In this document: positions 51,601 to 63,451 of the stretch, piece after piece
Numbering within the stretch: position 1 is the first letter of the stretch
Layout: each line of letters opens with the position of its first letter
Assembly (NCBI GenBank): GCA_003344405.1
Contig: NOWV01000053.1
Span: 388,922 to 452,921, forward strand
Length of the DNA stretch: 64,000 nucleotides
Source: Trichoplax sp. H2
Taxonomy: Eukaryota > Placozoa > Uniplacotomia > Trichoplacea
Direction of reading: 5' to 3'
Notes under the pieces: generated by a model
The model's database searches: none
Told to the model about the DNA's origin: nothing
The model's input: only the letters and a program-made list of their open reading frames with translations
Made by a program: the position numbers and the translations under genes

Positions 51601-51986
51601 AGTGTAGATGGAAAATTAATTTGCAATAAGTATAAATTTCATTATTAATATAAACGAAATGAATTCACGTAGGTACAGTATCGATTACGACCTGGCGACA
51701 TGTTAATATTTAACAACCGGAGAATACTACACGCTCGTAAAGGATTTGCCTTAAATGGTGGATCAAGACATTTACAAGTTTGTATAAAACTTAAGCTAAA
51801 TAATACCTTCTGATATAATTATTTGTAGAGCGTAGAAGATTAACTTTCTTATTTTCACATTTCTTAACTTATGACTAGGGTTTATACTTGAATATTGACG
51901 AATTTAAAAGCCAGGTAGCAGTTGCTAATAAATTAGCCGGGATACATCGGTTACTCCCCAAAATTGGCAATCAATGCTTTTCTTAA
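48667..51986 (+). CDS. Gamma-butyrobetaine / trimethyllysine dioxygenase-like enzyme, copy B
   Basis: Exons 48667-48794, 49407-49534, 49634-49770, 49925-49983, 50122-50197, 50273-50317, 50442-50566, 50671-50811, 50893-50953, about 51091-51144, 51228-51296, 51673-51777, 51879-51986. Except for the tenth, every exon has exactly the same length and phase as in copy A, 5 kb upstream, so the pair arose by tandem duplication. The N-terminal zinc motif (FSCHCPIC, then a His in EEEHVG), the catalytic HMD (GYHMDLMYYESPPG), the distal His (ILHARK) and the Arg in GGSRHLQ are all present. In exon 10 the position matching copy A's donor reads GAGACTGGTT with no usable in-phase GT; an earlier GTTAGA after VDE keeps the frame but drops about 18 residues. 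The start codon is not in the first listed exon. Confidence 0.88.
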
Positions 51987-54081
51987 TCTGGAGCAATTAA
52001 TAAATTTGCTTTTTTTTAAGTTACGTGATATAAAGATTTCCATCTGAATTTTTATCGTTCGTATTGTAAACACATATATTGCGTTACAAAAAAGGGCGAA
52101 TATTGATCGCCATGTTCTGATAGATCCTTACTTATTTTATGATAACTTGATGGAAATAATGTTTACTGAACGAGAACTATGACGAACATGGGTTCGGTAT
52201 ATCAATACGATATTTTTTTATGCTACGCTATGTCAGAGATATTAATCATCATTTGATTTTTAAATCCGATACAAATATATATACTATAATACCTTTGGTA
52301 TTTGTTATATTGGGATAGTATTATTGGCCAATGAGGTCTATGACTATTTAATTTGTTATCATGCTGCAGATTTGGCTGAAACAGTTATATATAATAAGTC
52401 AATGTTTATAATCGTTATACTTAATTATTTGCGGTAATATTTAATAGAAAAATTTAAGTATGTGACCTGAGTGATAGCGTACTGTTAGTGAATGAATCGG
52501 GAATGAGTTGTAAAATCAGTTGCTTAATAATATGTTTTGGTGCGATCTCCATTCCATTCTAGGTTTTTACATAAAAAATGCTCTCTAATCTAATATCCTT
52601 GGAAAATTTATACTGGCTTAAAATACACATATGGCTGTATAAATACTACATTAAATAAAACAACTTACTACAGTGATCGTTGTCAATTCTCATATTAATT
52701 GCAGTATTTAAAAATTCTTGAATGAATATATTTAAGACTGCTTATTTTTAACTAAATTCTAAGCAGGAGATCAGAGTACAAACGTGACAATAGGATTTGA
52801 AATTAGTGTTAATTTAGGTGCGAAGAAAGTTTTGAAAAATAATCTTAAATACTTCTATAGGGTAGCTTTAATATTTCACCATCTCAAACTGTCCATATGG
52901 GCAAAAGTTGTTACTTCCGGTAGTAACAGCTTAATTACGTATATAAGGAATACGAATACATTTTGACGTTAAATTGTGGCATAGATTCCGTGTACTTATA
53001 TAGATAATCTAATGAACCACTAAATTGAAAAATTACTAGTATTTAATTATATTTTTTTCCAATTTTCAACTACTGCAATTACATTAGGAAGACTAATAGG
53101 ATATCAAATAGAAATCAGTTTGAAATATATTGTCGTGTTGCTTAATTACATTAGATTAATTGTACTTAATAGGAATACAAAACAATACAGTGCCATGAAT
53201 ACATTTATTTTTTTCAATATTAATGAAAAGTTTGCAGTAATAAAATTTAAACTAATTAAAATTTGAAAGAAAATTTCTTATAGAAGCAATACAGCTCGTG
53301 CAGAACAAATTTGATATTCTCATTTATTCACATTAAAGTTAATCATTGCTAGCTATATTTAAACGGATCTTTAGTGGTTTTCTGCTATTACAGTATATAT
53401 TAGACTGATGAGAATACACGATAGAAAAGAAATAAAATTACTTAATCATATATCATACTAGTGAATGATTAATTAATAGGCTAAATTTTTTAACGTAATT
53501 AGTTCGGACGATATCATAAAATTAGCACACGACTGTTTCGTCGGTTTTGGCTATACTAGAAAATAATTGTAAAAGCTAATTGGAAAAAGCGTCAATTTCA
53601 TAGGAGATTGATGATATAATTCTGTTTTATAAATATCACAATGACTCCAACATTTTCTTCAAGTACCGTAATTGATATTGCAAGCAATTCTGCCATTATG
53701 ACAGCTAATCATTCTGATTTTAAATTCCCGCCCAAATTATAGTGGATATAGTAACTTATACAATTTGTGGAAGAAGCAATTTACTAGTATGCCCCACAAA
53801 TGAGTGGGGATGGTATAAAAGACCGAGCGAATTGCCATTCGCCTGCAGTAGTCGCTCCGGGCTAGGACGAACTAGTAGAGACTAGAAACCAAATGACTGG
53901 TGAATAAAAAGTGCTAGTGGTCTGAAAGAAACCTGAGTAGTTGTGTGACTGTGAGGAAAAAGGTTAGTTTTCCCTTAGAAGAAGATTTTTAAGTTAGTGG
54001 AAGACATACACAATTACGATAGCACTTGACCTAACCAAATCACAAGTGGGATTTGTGACATATCCTTAATTTTTTTCTCTC
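51987..54081. other. Gene-poor interval with a TATA-containing segment
   Basis: Mostly AT-rich. A GC-richer block at about 53795-53960 holds GGTATAAAAGACCGAGC (TATA-like at 53813-53820) and reads like a core promoter plus 5' leader. A short frame at 53641-53742 begins MTPTFSSSTVID with an N-glycosylation-like site, as a receptor N-terminus might, but it stops after 33 codons. Confidence 0.4.
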
Positions 54082-54219
54082 ATAGTCTTTACAGTACTTG
54101 CTACAAATATCGAAACTGGATATTATCCTGGATCGATCATGTGCAAGGTAGTTTTATTCATTACTTACAGTTGTTTTGGAATGTCAATGACTTCACTAAG
54201 TATGATTAATATTGATTTA
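54082..54219 (+). pseudogene. Class A GPCR relic, helix 3 region
   Basis: One open stretch encodes a Cys in GSIMCKVVLFITYSCFGMSM followed by TSLSMINIDL. It aligns with GSILCKLLLFITYCCYGVSM and TTLCMISIDR of the intact receptor at 59815. The DRY arginine is lost and the sequence decays immediately after it; helices 1-2 and 4-7 were not found nearby. It is a remnant of the same receptor subfamily. Confidence 0.7.
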
Positions 54220-57200
54220 CATCAACATTTACCATTAACATAACCTAACTATTTATTTATTTTCGATTTGATTATAGTATAAAATAGATACTGCTAGCTC
54301 GATCAATAAATTCCAAACATCGCCAATACCTTCAATCTTATTATCCTACTTCTAGGTGTAGGAATTATCGGATAGAACTCAGTTTTGGCTAAAAAAAAGT
54401 TAGAACTACACTGCTATGGGATCACTGCAAGCCAACGAATTGATAGACTACTTTATCTTATATTTAATGACAAGTTTCCACTGCAATTTTTAAATTGTTT
54501 GCCGTTTAATTAATATATGCATGCATCATTATACATGCGTATCTTTTACTACTTATGCATAAGTCTTCTTCAATCGAAGAAATGGTTTATTTTGTAGTAA
54601 TCACTTTACTATCTATAACGAATTCTTTTAAAGATCTATGTATACTTCATAGTATATATTCGTTAAATATTCGTACTCGATTAAATTGAACGGTCGAATA
54701 TAATTAATATCAATAAAAAACAACTTCCCTCTTACAATCGCTTTGCAATATATTATTAGTAAAGGTAGATCTGATATATCTTTACTAGTTTATCTATTTC
54801 TATCAAAAATTCGTTTCATACAAACTATATAGATTTACTTAATACCTTTAAAGTACAGGATTACCGAAGTATGGAAATGATAACAATTTAAATCTGTCTT
54901 AAAACAAATGATACAGGTATACAAAGGATATATGCCGTCAATTCTATTTAATATTAAAGTATTAAGAAAGAAACATTTAATTAAATACTACTGGGTGCAC
55001 TTAATTAATATTTTTAATGATACTTTAATGATATGAGTTTATCACTGGTAGCTAGTAACGTAAAACTAAATAAAAAAAATCGGAAAATAATCGGCGATAA
55101 ACAAATAGTTATTTTCAATGTTTGGACATTGCTTCTTATTAGAGATTAGCACGTATCAAATCGTTAGTGCAAAAGAATAATAATATACGTCATCTGGTTG
55201 ACGATTACCAATGGTATACTAAGCTGTTAATCCATCAGTTTCTAAGATAAATGTGGAATTCCTGTAGCAGTCTTGTTTTAAAAGTAGCAGGGATCTAACA
55301 AAATCTATCAATCACATAACTGCTGCACTCAAGTAAAATCTTCAGTAGTTTTTCTGCTTGTCTGCAGTGATTGATGATGTCAATGTTAGGATCAATCAAC
55401 TTTGAACATCATTACAAAGCTACCATAAAGCTTTATTTTTTTAACATGGCGTACCCATATTTATTTGGTTGGCGAAGAATTCCCCTCTTTTGTCCCGCTG
55501 TGATAATTTCTTAACTATATAGGTGATTACAAATACGGTATAATCTGCCGTTGAGAGTATAGAAGTCGTTAGTTTTTAAGGAAGGTAGGATTGAGATTGA
55601 CCATAGCCATACGCAAGACTATTCTAAACTTCACCAATAGATAAAAACGGTAACGAAATAAGAATGATATAAACAAGTCGGAGTAAATATACCAGTGAAT
55701 GACCGTCAACCTAAGAAATTTTCCTAAATTGCAAATCTAAGACGCAGACACTTCTAGAACGTTATGTAGTATGAATATTGACAATATTTACCCCTATAAT
55801 TAGCATACGTCAATCAACTGTACCTATTAAGCAGGAATTGAAGGATGTCAATTGAAAGGTTAAATAAGCTACGGTATGAGCCACTAGAAGAAAACTTAAT
55901 TTTCTTCTAGTGGCCCATGGCTCCGGTTATTGATTGAAATGTTAAATTGATATAGCGGAAATATCTATGTTTAAAAAGTCATCTTTCGATTTCATAATTT
56001 ATTAAATATTTCGGTTAAAATCTGCACATAGGAGTGGGCTAACTTTCTATCCAGTTTCGTGATATTGCCTGCAAAACAGAAATCGAAATTAATCCTGCTT
56101 ATTTGTCGATTTAATAACTAATGCAATATATATATCGAATAAGGCGGAAGATGGTGATTACAATCGTTGCATTAACATTAGCTAGCAGAGTACGGTAGCC
56201 TTGAGAAGCAAGAGAGCAGGGTTAGAATCCTTTTATTCAAGTCAATAAATACACCAGCATTCCATATTAATAAAAAAATAGTTTGTAATATTGAATGATT
56301 TGGTTTAAAACTTTTAATTAAAGATGAGGCTTAATATTAAGATGATCTAATTGAATTTCTTTATCTAAATAAGATGAATGACCACATTATATTCTAATTA
56401 ATGCCAAATAATGAGGAGCAATAGCAATGGTAAAACATTTATGGTGTCATTATGGAGCATTTTAGTATTTGATTTAGGCTTAGGAAGCAAGGAAGAATAA
56501 TGTGAAGTATATTAAAGATTAGCCCATATACGCACTAATTTTATCGCTAGTCAATCCAATATCTAATCTGGTAAAGAAATTGCTATTAATAGAATAATAA
56601 GGACTGAACAATTTTCGTTCATGGCACATTCTTGCATTTCCTTTGGAGTAATTGGTAATTAAAATCTACAAATTGCACTTGTTAAAGATACAAATCCTAT
56701 ACTGTATGAATTAAAGCTAGATAAAATAAAGAGGACCAAGACTTATCAACGTTGATAACTAATAATTTATTATTCTGCATCTTGATGCATGATTATAAAA
56801 ATAGTTAAAATGAATCTATATGGTCGTGAAAAAGCATTGCTTTGTTCTAAATTATCTTCATATCGACAAGTTCTACGAGGTGATTATATCACCTCAGATT
56901 TTATATTTAGTAATTTTAAGGATTTTATTTGATTCATATTCTATAAGTCCTAATAATTCTACTACGTATATACTGCACTGGTAGTTTTCGCAAAGGCTCA
57001 TGTTTTGCTATTGGAGAGAATAGACTGTTGGTCTTTTTAAAAATAAAAAATATACTGTAGCACTATCATGCATGGCTAGCTTATCTAATTTCTATTTGGA
57101 AGGCAAACTATTTTAATTCACAAATTATCAGATTCCTGAAAGAGGTTAGTAATTGTCACACACCACTAGTGACAAAGTAGTCTACAAACGCCAATCCTTG

Positions 57201-59814
57201 CGGAGAACGCCACTTAGTAACTTAAAGAGGCGAGATTAGCTATATCACCAAATAATTCAGTTCCAACGACCGAATACTATGGTATAATTATAGCGTCACA
57301 GATAGTGTAGACGAAATAGTCAGAGATTTACTATCATTTATTACTGAAGAAATCTTGGCACCCAAGATTATAGTCTTTACAATTGAATATCAATTGATAA
57401 ACTAGTTGACTATCTAACCGACTAACTAACTAAAAAGGGATCTTCAGGCACCGGCCTTTTATAGTCTCGTCAGAAGCTCCTGGTGCACATAAAATAAATC
57501 TATCCTTTTAAAAATAATTAGGACGAGCTTACGCATCGTAACAGTAATATAATTCTTATTTTTTAAAGTATTACTGATACATTAGATTATATGTATCTGA
57601 ATTATAAACTCTTCTAAAAGATGAACTGATCCACTTTCAATAATTCTTAAGAATTCTAGATCGGATATAGTGTAGTTTTTGCACGTCTAGAAAAATAATA
57701 TTCCTTTGTATGTAAGCGTAGATTAATATATCATTTTTAAGTGGTTATATGGAAATTCCATTTGGAAGGTTATCTATTTCTATTTATAAATTATCAAATT
57801 TTTTGAATAGATTGGCAATTTTTCAAAAATATATAAACTTACAGTCCGTTACGTCTAAGTGTACTAATGGTCCTTTGCATATATAAGTATACAGTAGGCT
57901 ACGTTAGCAACATTCTTGAGTAGTTACATTAAAAATTTTAATTAATAGACTGCCTATCTCTATTGTTAAATTAATTATCAAATTCTTCGAAGAAACTGGT
58001 AATGTTGTAAATGTTGCCGATGTAATATACATACCGTCCCATTACATTTGATGTTACAGCCATTTCTTTCACGGCTGATCCATATGCAGTGCAACCTTAA
58101 ACTGTGCATAATGTAGTTTCTACACAAATACACTGATAGCATTTTATAGAGAAACCATAGGAGTATTATTCTTGAGTTCTTATTTTTAAATTTACCAATA
58201 CATTGCACGTAAACAATTATCTAGATAGGAAATATTAGTAACTAATATCATACTAGTTCAGAATTAAATTAAGCTAGTAAAAACATACTCTACTTCATTT
58301 TAATTAATCAATTTACCAGAAAACATGGAGATCAAAAATTAATCCATTTAGAGAATATCGCTACTTTGTTTTCAATTTACGGTTGTGAGTTGGTAATAAA
58401 GTATTAGATAGTGTTATGATCTGCTCTGCGATAAGTAATCTGCCTTAACATACAGGCTTCTCAATTTTATTGTGACGAAATGAAGTGATTTTATTTAGGT
58501 TGTAGCCGACATTATACCGTACCTATACCTATCGTAACAATGCGATACCCAATATTGTTAGAAATGATCATCGAAATTATTTTTTTTCGGTATTTTTGTT
58601 ATTTTCTATGATCTGAGCAAGGATTAAAATCGATGGAGTCCATTGAACCCAAAATACACCTCCACTGTTAAGAAAATTTTAAGATTTTCCCGTTTATTTG
58701 CATACACTAAGGATTAAATCTGATAATGCTTGACAATTAAATCTAGGCGATGGATCATATTACACGACTGCTAATTGTAATTCTGTGCTTGATAATGTCC
58801 CTTACTTTTCATAGCTAATTTTTCCTGGAACATATCTTTACTTTGGATATGAGTCACATAGAGCATTGATAATATTATTAAATTCAAAATATCATATTGG
58901 AATAGTTTGAGATATTTTGCTTTTGCCCAGATTAAAATACCATAGTATAATCTTGAAAATCTATCCAAATGTAATCAAGCCGTTAAAGGACCTTGATCTT
59001 CCTTCCAAATGCTATTAATCGTACCATAGCTTTTAAGTTATTACTTATCTGCCGTAGAATAAAATTTTTACGTGTAATCGTTGCTGGCTAATATACTGAT
59101 ACATTCGTTTTACTTAGCGCTAAAGGATAATTACATTTATTAATAATTAAATTAGAGAGATAATGAACAAATTCGACCATCTTATTTAATTATCTCTATG
59201 TACAATACAATATCCACTATCGTAATTAATATGGAATGAGTTAATGGAAACTTCTTGTTTGAGATCCGAACGAAAACAAATACGCTCATGCCTGCAATTA
59301 TGTAGTATACTGTAAGTAATAACTTATTTAAAATACAAAATGCTAGGGTAATAGCAATATAATTCCCCTATTCGACATCGACTTTATTTTGTTACAGCAT
59401 AATTTATATTAATTAGAATAAATTGCAATTCTCATAAATTAATACAAATTATATAACAGATATTATTTGATAATTAGATATGAATTTAATGCTTACTAGT
59501 GATAATAATAGACAAATTTTTATGAACCTTACACATGCTTTCGTTATATTTATTAAAGTAAGTGGTAAAGATATTACTAAAGAAAATGTAAAATATTTCA
59601 TCATGCTTTTTAAATAAACGGTGTAGTGTCATTGGTCAATACGCTCATTTTATTGACTGTTGCAGTACAGCGTGTTCGCCTTGCTTTGTATTATTTCTTC
59701 CTATTTTTGGCTAAGTTATAAGATTATTATACATACTCATTTAGTAACGCAATATATATATAGGTATACATGTTTCTAAAGTTTTTATCAATTTTTTCCC
59801 TCTAGTAAGTCATC
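54220..59814. other. Long gene-poor interval before the intact GPCR
   Basis: AT-rich with no recognised gene. It contains a 15-bp perfect hairpin at 55880-55914. A GC-richer patch at about 57130-57490 has, on the minus strand, CTATAAAAGGCCGGTGCC (TATA-like near 57457-57464), comparable to the TATA segment near 53814. A 76-codon minus frame at 57978-58208 has no support. The presumed promoter of the receptor lies just upstream of 59815, where only AT-rich TATATATATA (59752) is seen. Confidence 0.4.
55880..55914. other. Perfect 15-bp inverted repeat with a 5-base loop
   Basis: Left arm GCCACTAGAAGAAAA (55880-55894), loop CTTAA, right arm TTTTCTTCTAGTGGC (55900-55914). It is a tight, perfect stem in non-coding DNA. 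It could be a hairpin RNA precursor, a foldback element or a replication slippage product. Confidence 0.65.
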
Positions 59815-60786
59815 ATGGTGGTTCATTGTTCCGATTGCAATATTTCGATCCAAAATAGTAGTCATCTCAAATATAAGTTAATGTTTAGGTATTCTTATAT
59901 TGCGGCTATTCCTGTTTTTATCATTGGTATTATAGCTAATATCATCTTGTTTTATTTGATCGCTTGCGGTAAATATTTCCATAAAGTGACTTATCAATTA
60001 ATAAGTATAGCAGTGATTTCTGATCTTATTTCTTTAACTACTTCCATTATTGTTTTTGCAATATATGCTACCAATAACGTTGAATATTCCCTTGGCTCGA
60101 TTCTATGCAAATTGCTTTTATTTATTACGTATTGTTGTTATGGAGTCTCGATGACTACACTATGTATGATTAGTATTGATCGATATTTTGCAGTTACCAA
60201 GCCTTTATCGTCACTTCGCTATCGACAAAAAAGACGAACCATTTATTTTGGTCAAACAATCGGTTGTTTACTAGCTATAGGTGTTTCAGTACCCGTGCTA
60301 ATTTATAACAATGTCCATTTCGATGAAACGCAATTCTGCGATTTACCCAACATTAAAAGAAGTGTTTCGACTTACCTTCTGTGTAATGTCTGCATCTTTT
60401 ATATCTTACCGTTAGCCATTATAATGGTAAATTATATCAAAATTATTCGCTTCCAATATAGTTACGTACGACCTGGTGAACCTAATTATCAAGGATACGA
60501 TGAGTATCAACGGAAAAGGAAAAAATTTATTCGAATATTAATTATAATTACTTCAATCTATTTCTTTTTAACTTGGCCATTTTTTGCGGTAATAGCAGGC
60601 ATCGCTATTTCATCAAAGTCGATTAAAGAAATAAGGGAGATGGGATGTGGATATTATCTAATTTTGTATGCATCATATTTATCTACATTTGCTATCAACA
60701 TTATTAACCCATTTATTTATTTTAGATTTGATTATAATATTAAGAGGAATTTAGTATATCAGGTTAGACGTTGGTTGCGCTATTAA
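59815..60786 (+). CDS. Class A (rhodopsin-like) G protein-coupled receptor, intronless
   Basis: A single-exon frame of 323 residues with seven hydrophobic segments. The N-terminus has glycosylation sites (N9-I-S and N14-S-S). Class A landmarks: helix 1 AN (residues 41-42), helix 2 D70, the helix 3 disulfide Cys C98, D122-R-Y at the end of helix 3, extracellular loop 2 Cys C175, helix 5 P199, helix 6 TWP (253-255, in place of CWxP) and helix 7 N298-P-F-I-Y. Helix 4 lacks the usual Trp. The ligand is unknown; short loops and a neuropeptide- or amine-receptor look do not settle it. A C-terminal palmitoylation Cys is absent and the tail is short. Related relics lie on both sides, marking an expanding and decaying receptor cluster. 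The ATG at 59815 was chosen because upstream sequence is not open. Confidence 0.93.
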   Translation: MVVHCSDCNISIQNSSHLKYKLMFRYSYIAAIPVFIIGIIANIILFYLIACGKYFHKVTYQLISIAVISDLISLTTSIIVFAIYATNNVEYSLGSILCKLLLFITYCCYGVSMTTLCMISIDRYFAVTKPLSSLRYRQKRRTIYFGQTIGCLLAIGVSVPVLIYNNVHFDETQFCDLPNIKRSVSTYLLCNVCIFYILPLAIIMVNYIKIIRFQYSYVRPGEPNYQGYDEYQRKRKKFIRILIIITSIYFFLTWPFFAVIAGIAISSKSIKEIREMGCGYYLILYASYLSTFAINIINPFIYFRFDYNIKRNLVYQVRRWLRY

Positions 60787-63200
60787 TATTGTCAATTTCA
60801 TCGCCTAAATTAAAATGCTGGCAAGGAAGAAATTTTTATTACATGTCTATGTGCATGTTACATAAATAGTTTTGGTACTCCTTCATCATAATCAGTTTTT
60901 AATAAGTATGTACTACCTACGTAAATGCATACACGATTTATTACAACGGTAATTGTTAGAGAGTTTATGTAATAACTTAAAATAGCAGCCTATAATTTAT
61001 AATTCCTTGAGAATCATAACAGAAAATACCGTAACTGTTCAGCCATCGTGGATAACTCATATCTAATCATTCATACCTCAGATAATAGTTTCTATCTCTC
61101 TTATTTATCAAACATGATATTTAAATAAAAGTATAATAAAGTCAACTATTTGCTCGCAATTTGGCTACGTGAACTGCGTTAGACATTAATCACATCCGAT
61201 TGATATTTTAAAGAAAAATTAAATGGCGTAACACATTAGTATTAATTACTAGTTGTATAAAACTTTCGCTTAAATTATTTACTCGTTCATTTTCCTAATT
61301 ATCTATGAATTACAGATGCAAGTTACAAAATTAAACTATCAATTTAACAAATTACGAGTAATTTGACATAAAGCTAGAAACATCAATATAAGTTTAATGC
61401 AGACAACAGTATTTACAAACATAGACATGTGATGAATAATACAGAATAGTCAGATTACGATATGTCCTATCACGGAACATTTCCACGGTAATTTACAATC
61501 TACCATAAGTAAGTTACAATCATAATGATTCGAACTGTAAGTAGATGATTTGCATTCCCTATTATAACTATTAATTTCAGTATGTGTATATGTGTCACTG
61601 TCATAAAAAGTCAAAGCTATATTAAAACACAGCATATCCAAATTAGAAGTTAACTAAAATAAGGATAATCTAACAGAATTATCCTAACATAGATATTTCT
61701 ACTGTAATACAGTATATGACACTGTCACACAAAGTAAAGGTTATTTGTGCGATTCGATATACGATAAAATAAGAGACGCCGAGAAAACAATTTTCTTACT
61801 TTTATAATTAATTTATTTTTATGCTGTTAAGATTTGGTAGTTATAATATGAAATACGGTAACCAATTTGCAATTAACAGGATTAGCTATATTTTTTCCTA
61901 TAAATACAGAAAGACAATATCAATAGAACGAAAGAGTAGCGTTAGTAATGCTATTAATATTTTAAATCTTTCCAGTAAATGTGTGTGGTACAGATATAAG
62001 GAATATTTCTCGTTGTTTCAGAGTGTAATTTCTCTTACTTGAAGATATCTTAGTGATATAACGATTATTTTTAAAATATTAGGAGTAATTTTTAGACTTA
62101 AGATCATTTATATTTATTTTCGATTTAAAATATTGTTATAAACTAAATTTTTATCATCAATTTATACTTTCAAGTAGTAGAAGACTTTAATAACTCGTAC
62201 TTAAATTGTATAGTGAATAGAGGGAGCGGAAAATACGGTCACAAAATAAGTTCGTTAATGAGACGTGGATAATTTACCGTACCGTATATTTACGGTGATA
62301 ACTTGAATTAAAATATTCAAACGGATGTAATTACACTTTAACTAATCTCTGGTTAAGATCTCAAGCTATATTGATAGCAGAATAGGTAGTTTGAATTACT
62401 GTACTTAGATCATCTTTAAATGAGAAATGATTGACAATGCGTTACAATCTGTAATGGTGCTGGTATGTAACAAATAAGGGGAGATCTCTCGTGCACTATA
62501 TTCGCGTGCTTGATACAGTTAGTTAAAACTTAGGAGCTAGCTTTCAAAAGTGCTATTAAATCCTTTTGTAACGCTATTAAGTATCATTTTAATACCGTCA
62601 ATACGAAGAATTTCAGCAATTTGCATAATGCCTAGTCAATTTGCAAAATGCCTTGTCAGTTTGCATAAATATAGGAAGATAGATTACAAATGTTCAATAA
62701 CAGTTTGATTGATTGAAAATGGAATTAGTAAGTAAATTTTTAATTGATGATCATAACGAGCCAGTTTGTAGTATTTCAACCTGTTAGCTATCTGTCGACT
62801 AACAGGATTAGCTAGATTTTCTCGTATATAATATAAAAAGTATAAGAAGAACGAGAAAGTGGCCATAATGCATAATGCTATTAATATTTTAAATTCGTTT
62901 AGCTGTTATTGTTCTCTATAATGAAGACTTTTATTCATTCTTTCACTCTTTTAATTTCTAACTTTACTCTCTTTTAGATATTGCAGTGATCTGAGGATTA
63001 CAATCAAATAATCAGTAGTGATCAACAGCTATACCATTATTTTATCTTCGAAAGGGTAGTTATCCATTATCCGTTATGCTGATGTACCGATCATCGGTAA
63101 ATAAATTGCTGTATCTATTAAGGGAGCAGTAGCTAAAATTAATATCTAATTCAGTAAATGATTCCAAGGTTAATCGTACTAACTATGACTCATGAACTAT
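60787..63200. other. Interval between receptor copies with a duplicated segment
   Basis: No working gene is seen. Segments 61805-61990 and 62730-62905 are paralogous: both contain AACAGGATTAGCTA followed by AATGCTATTAATATTTTAAA at similar spacing. A 20-bp unit, TCAATTTGCAAAATGCC-like, is repeated nearly three times at 62615-62670. A 60-codon minus-strand frame at 62684-62866 lies over the second duplicate and is not conserved as an open frame in the first, so it is not called. Confidence 0.5.
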
Positions 63201-63207
63201 TGAGGAA

Positions 63208-63225
63208 GAGTATATAAATGCAGTA
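63208..63225 (+). promoter_or_regulatory. TATA-like element upstream of the GPCR pseudogene
   Basis: GAGTATATAAATGCAG lies about 240 bases before the receptor start at 63452 and resembles an intact core promoter. Only sequence resemblance supports it. Confidence 0.35.
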
Positions 63226-63451
63226 TATCGTGTAATAAAGAGGATTGTTAAACTTAGTGTCAAGGTAAAATACGAGGCTTCTAAGTCTTTGTGTAGTCTG
63301 TTAGTAGAGCAAAAGTGTTTGTGATAGTCTAGATATCGTTTCTTGATACGTGGTTCAAGGAATTGACTTATTGATCGTATATTAGGTTATCTTGTTGCAG
63401 AGCTGTTTTGTGACACTTTGAAAAATATTTCTTCAACTCTTTCTACACACT

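Noticed and set aside
62684-62866. 60-codon minus-strand frame over a duplicated segment
   Set aside because: The frame is broken in the paralogous copy at 61805-61990, so coding conservation is not supported.
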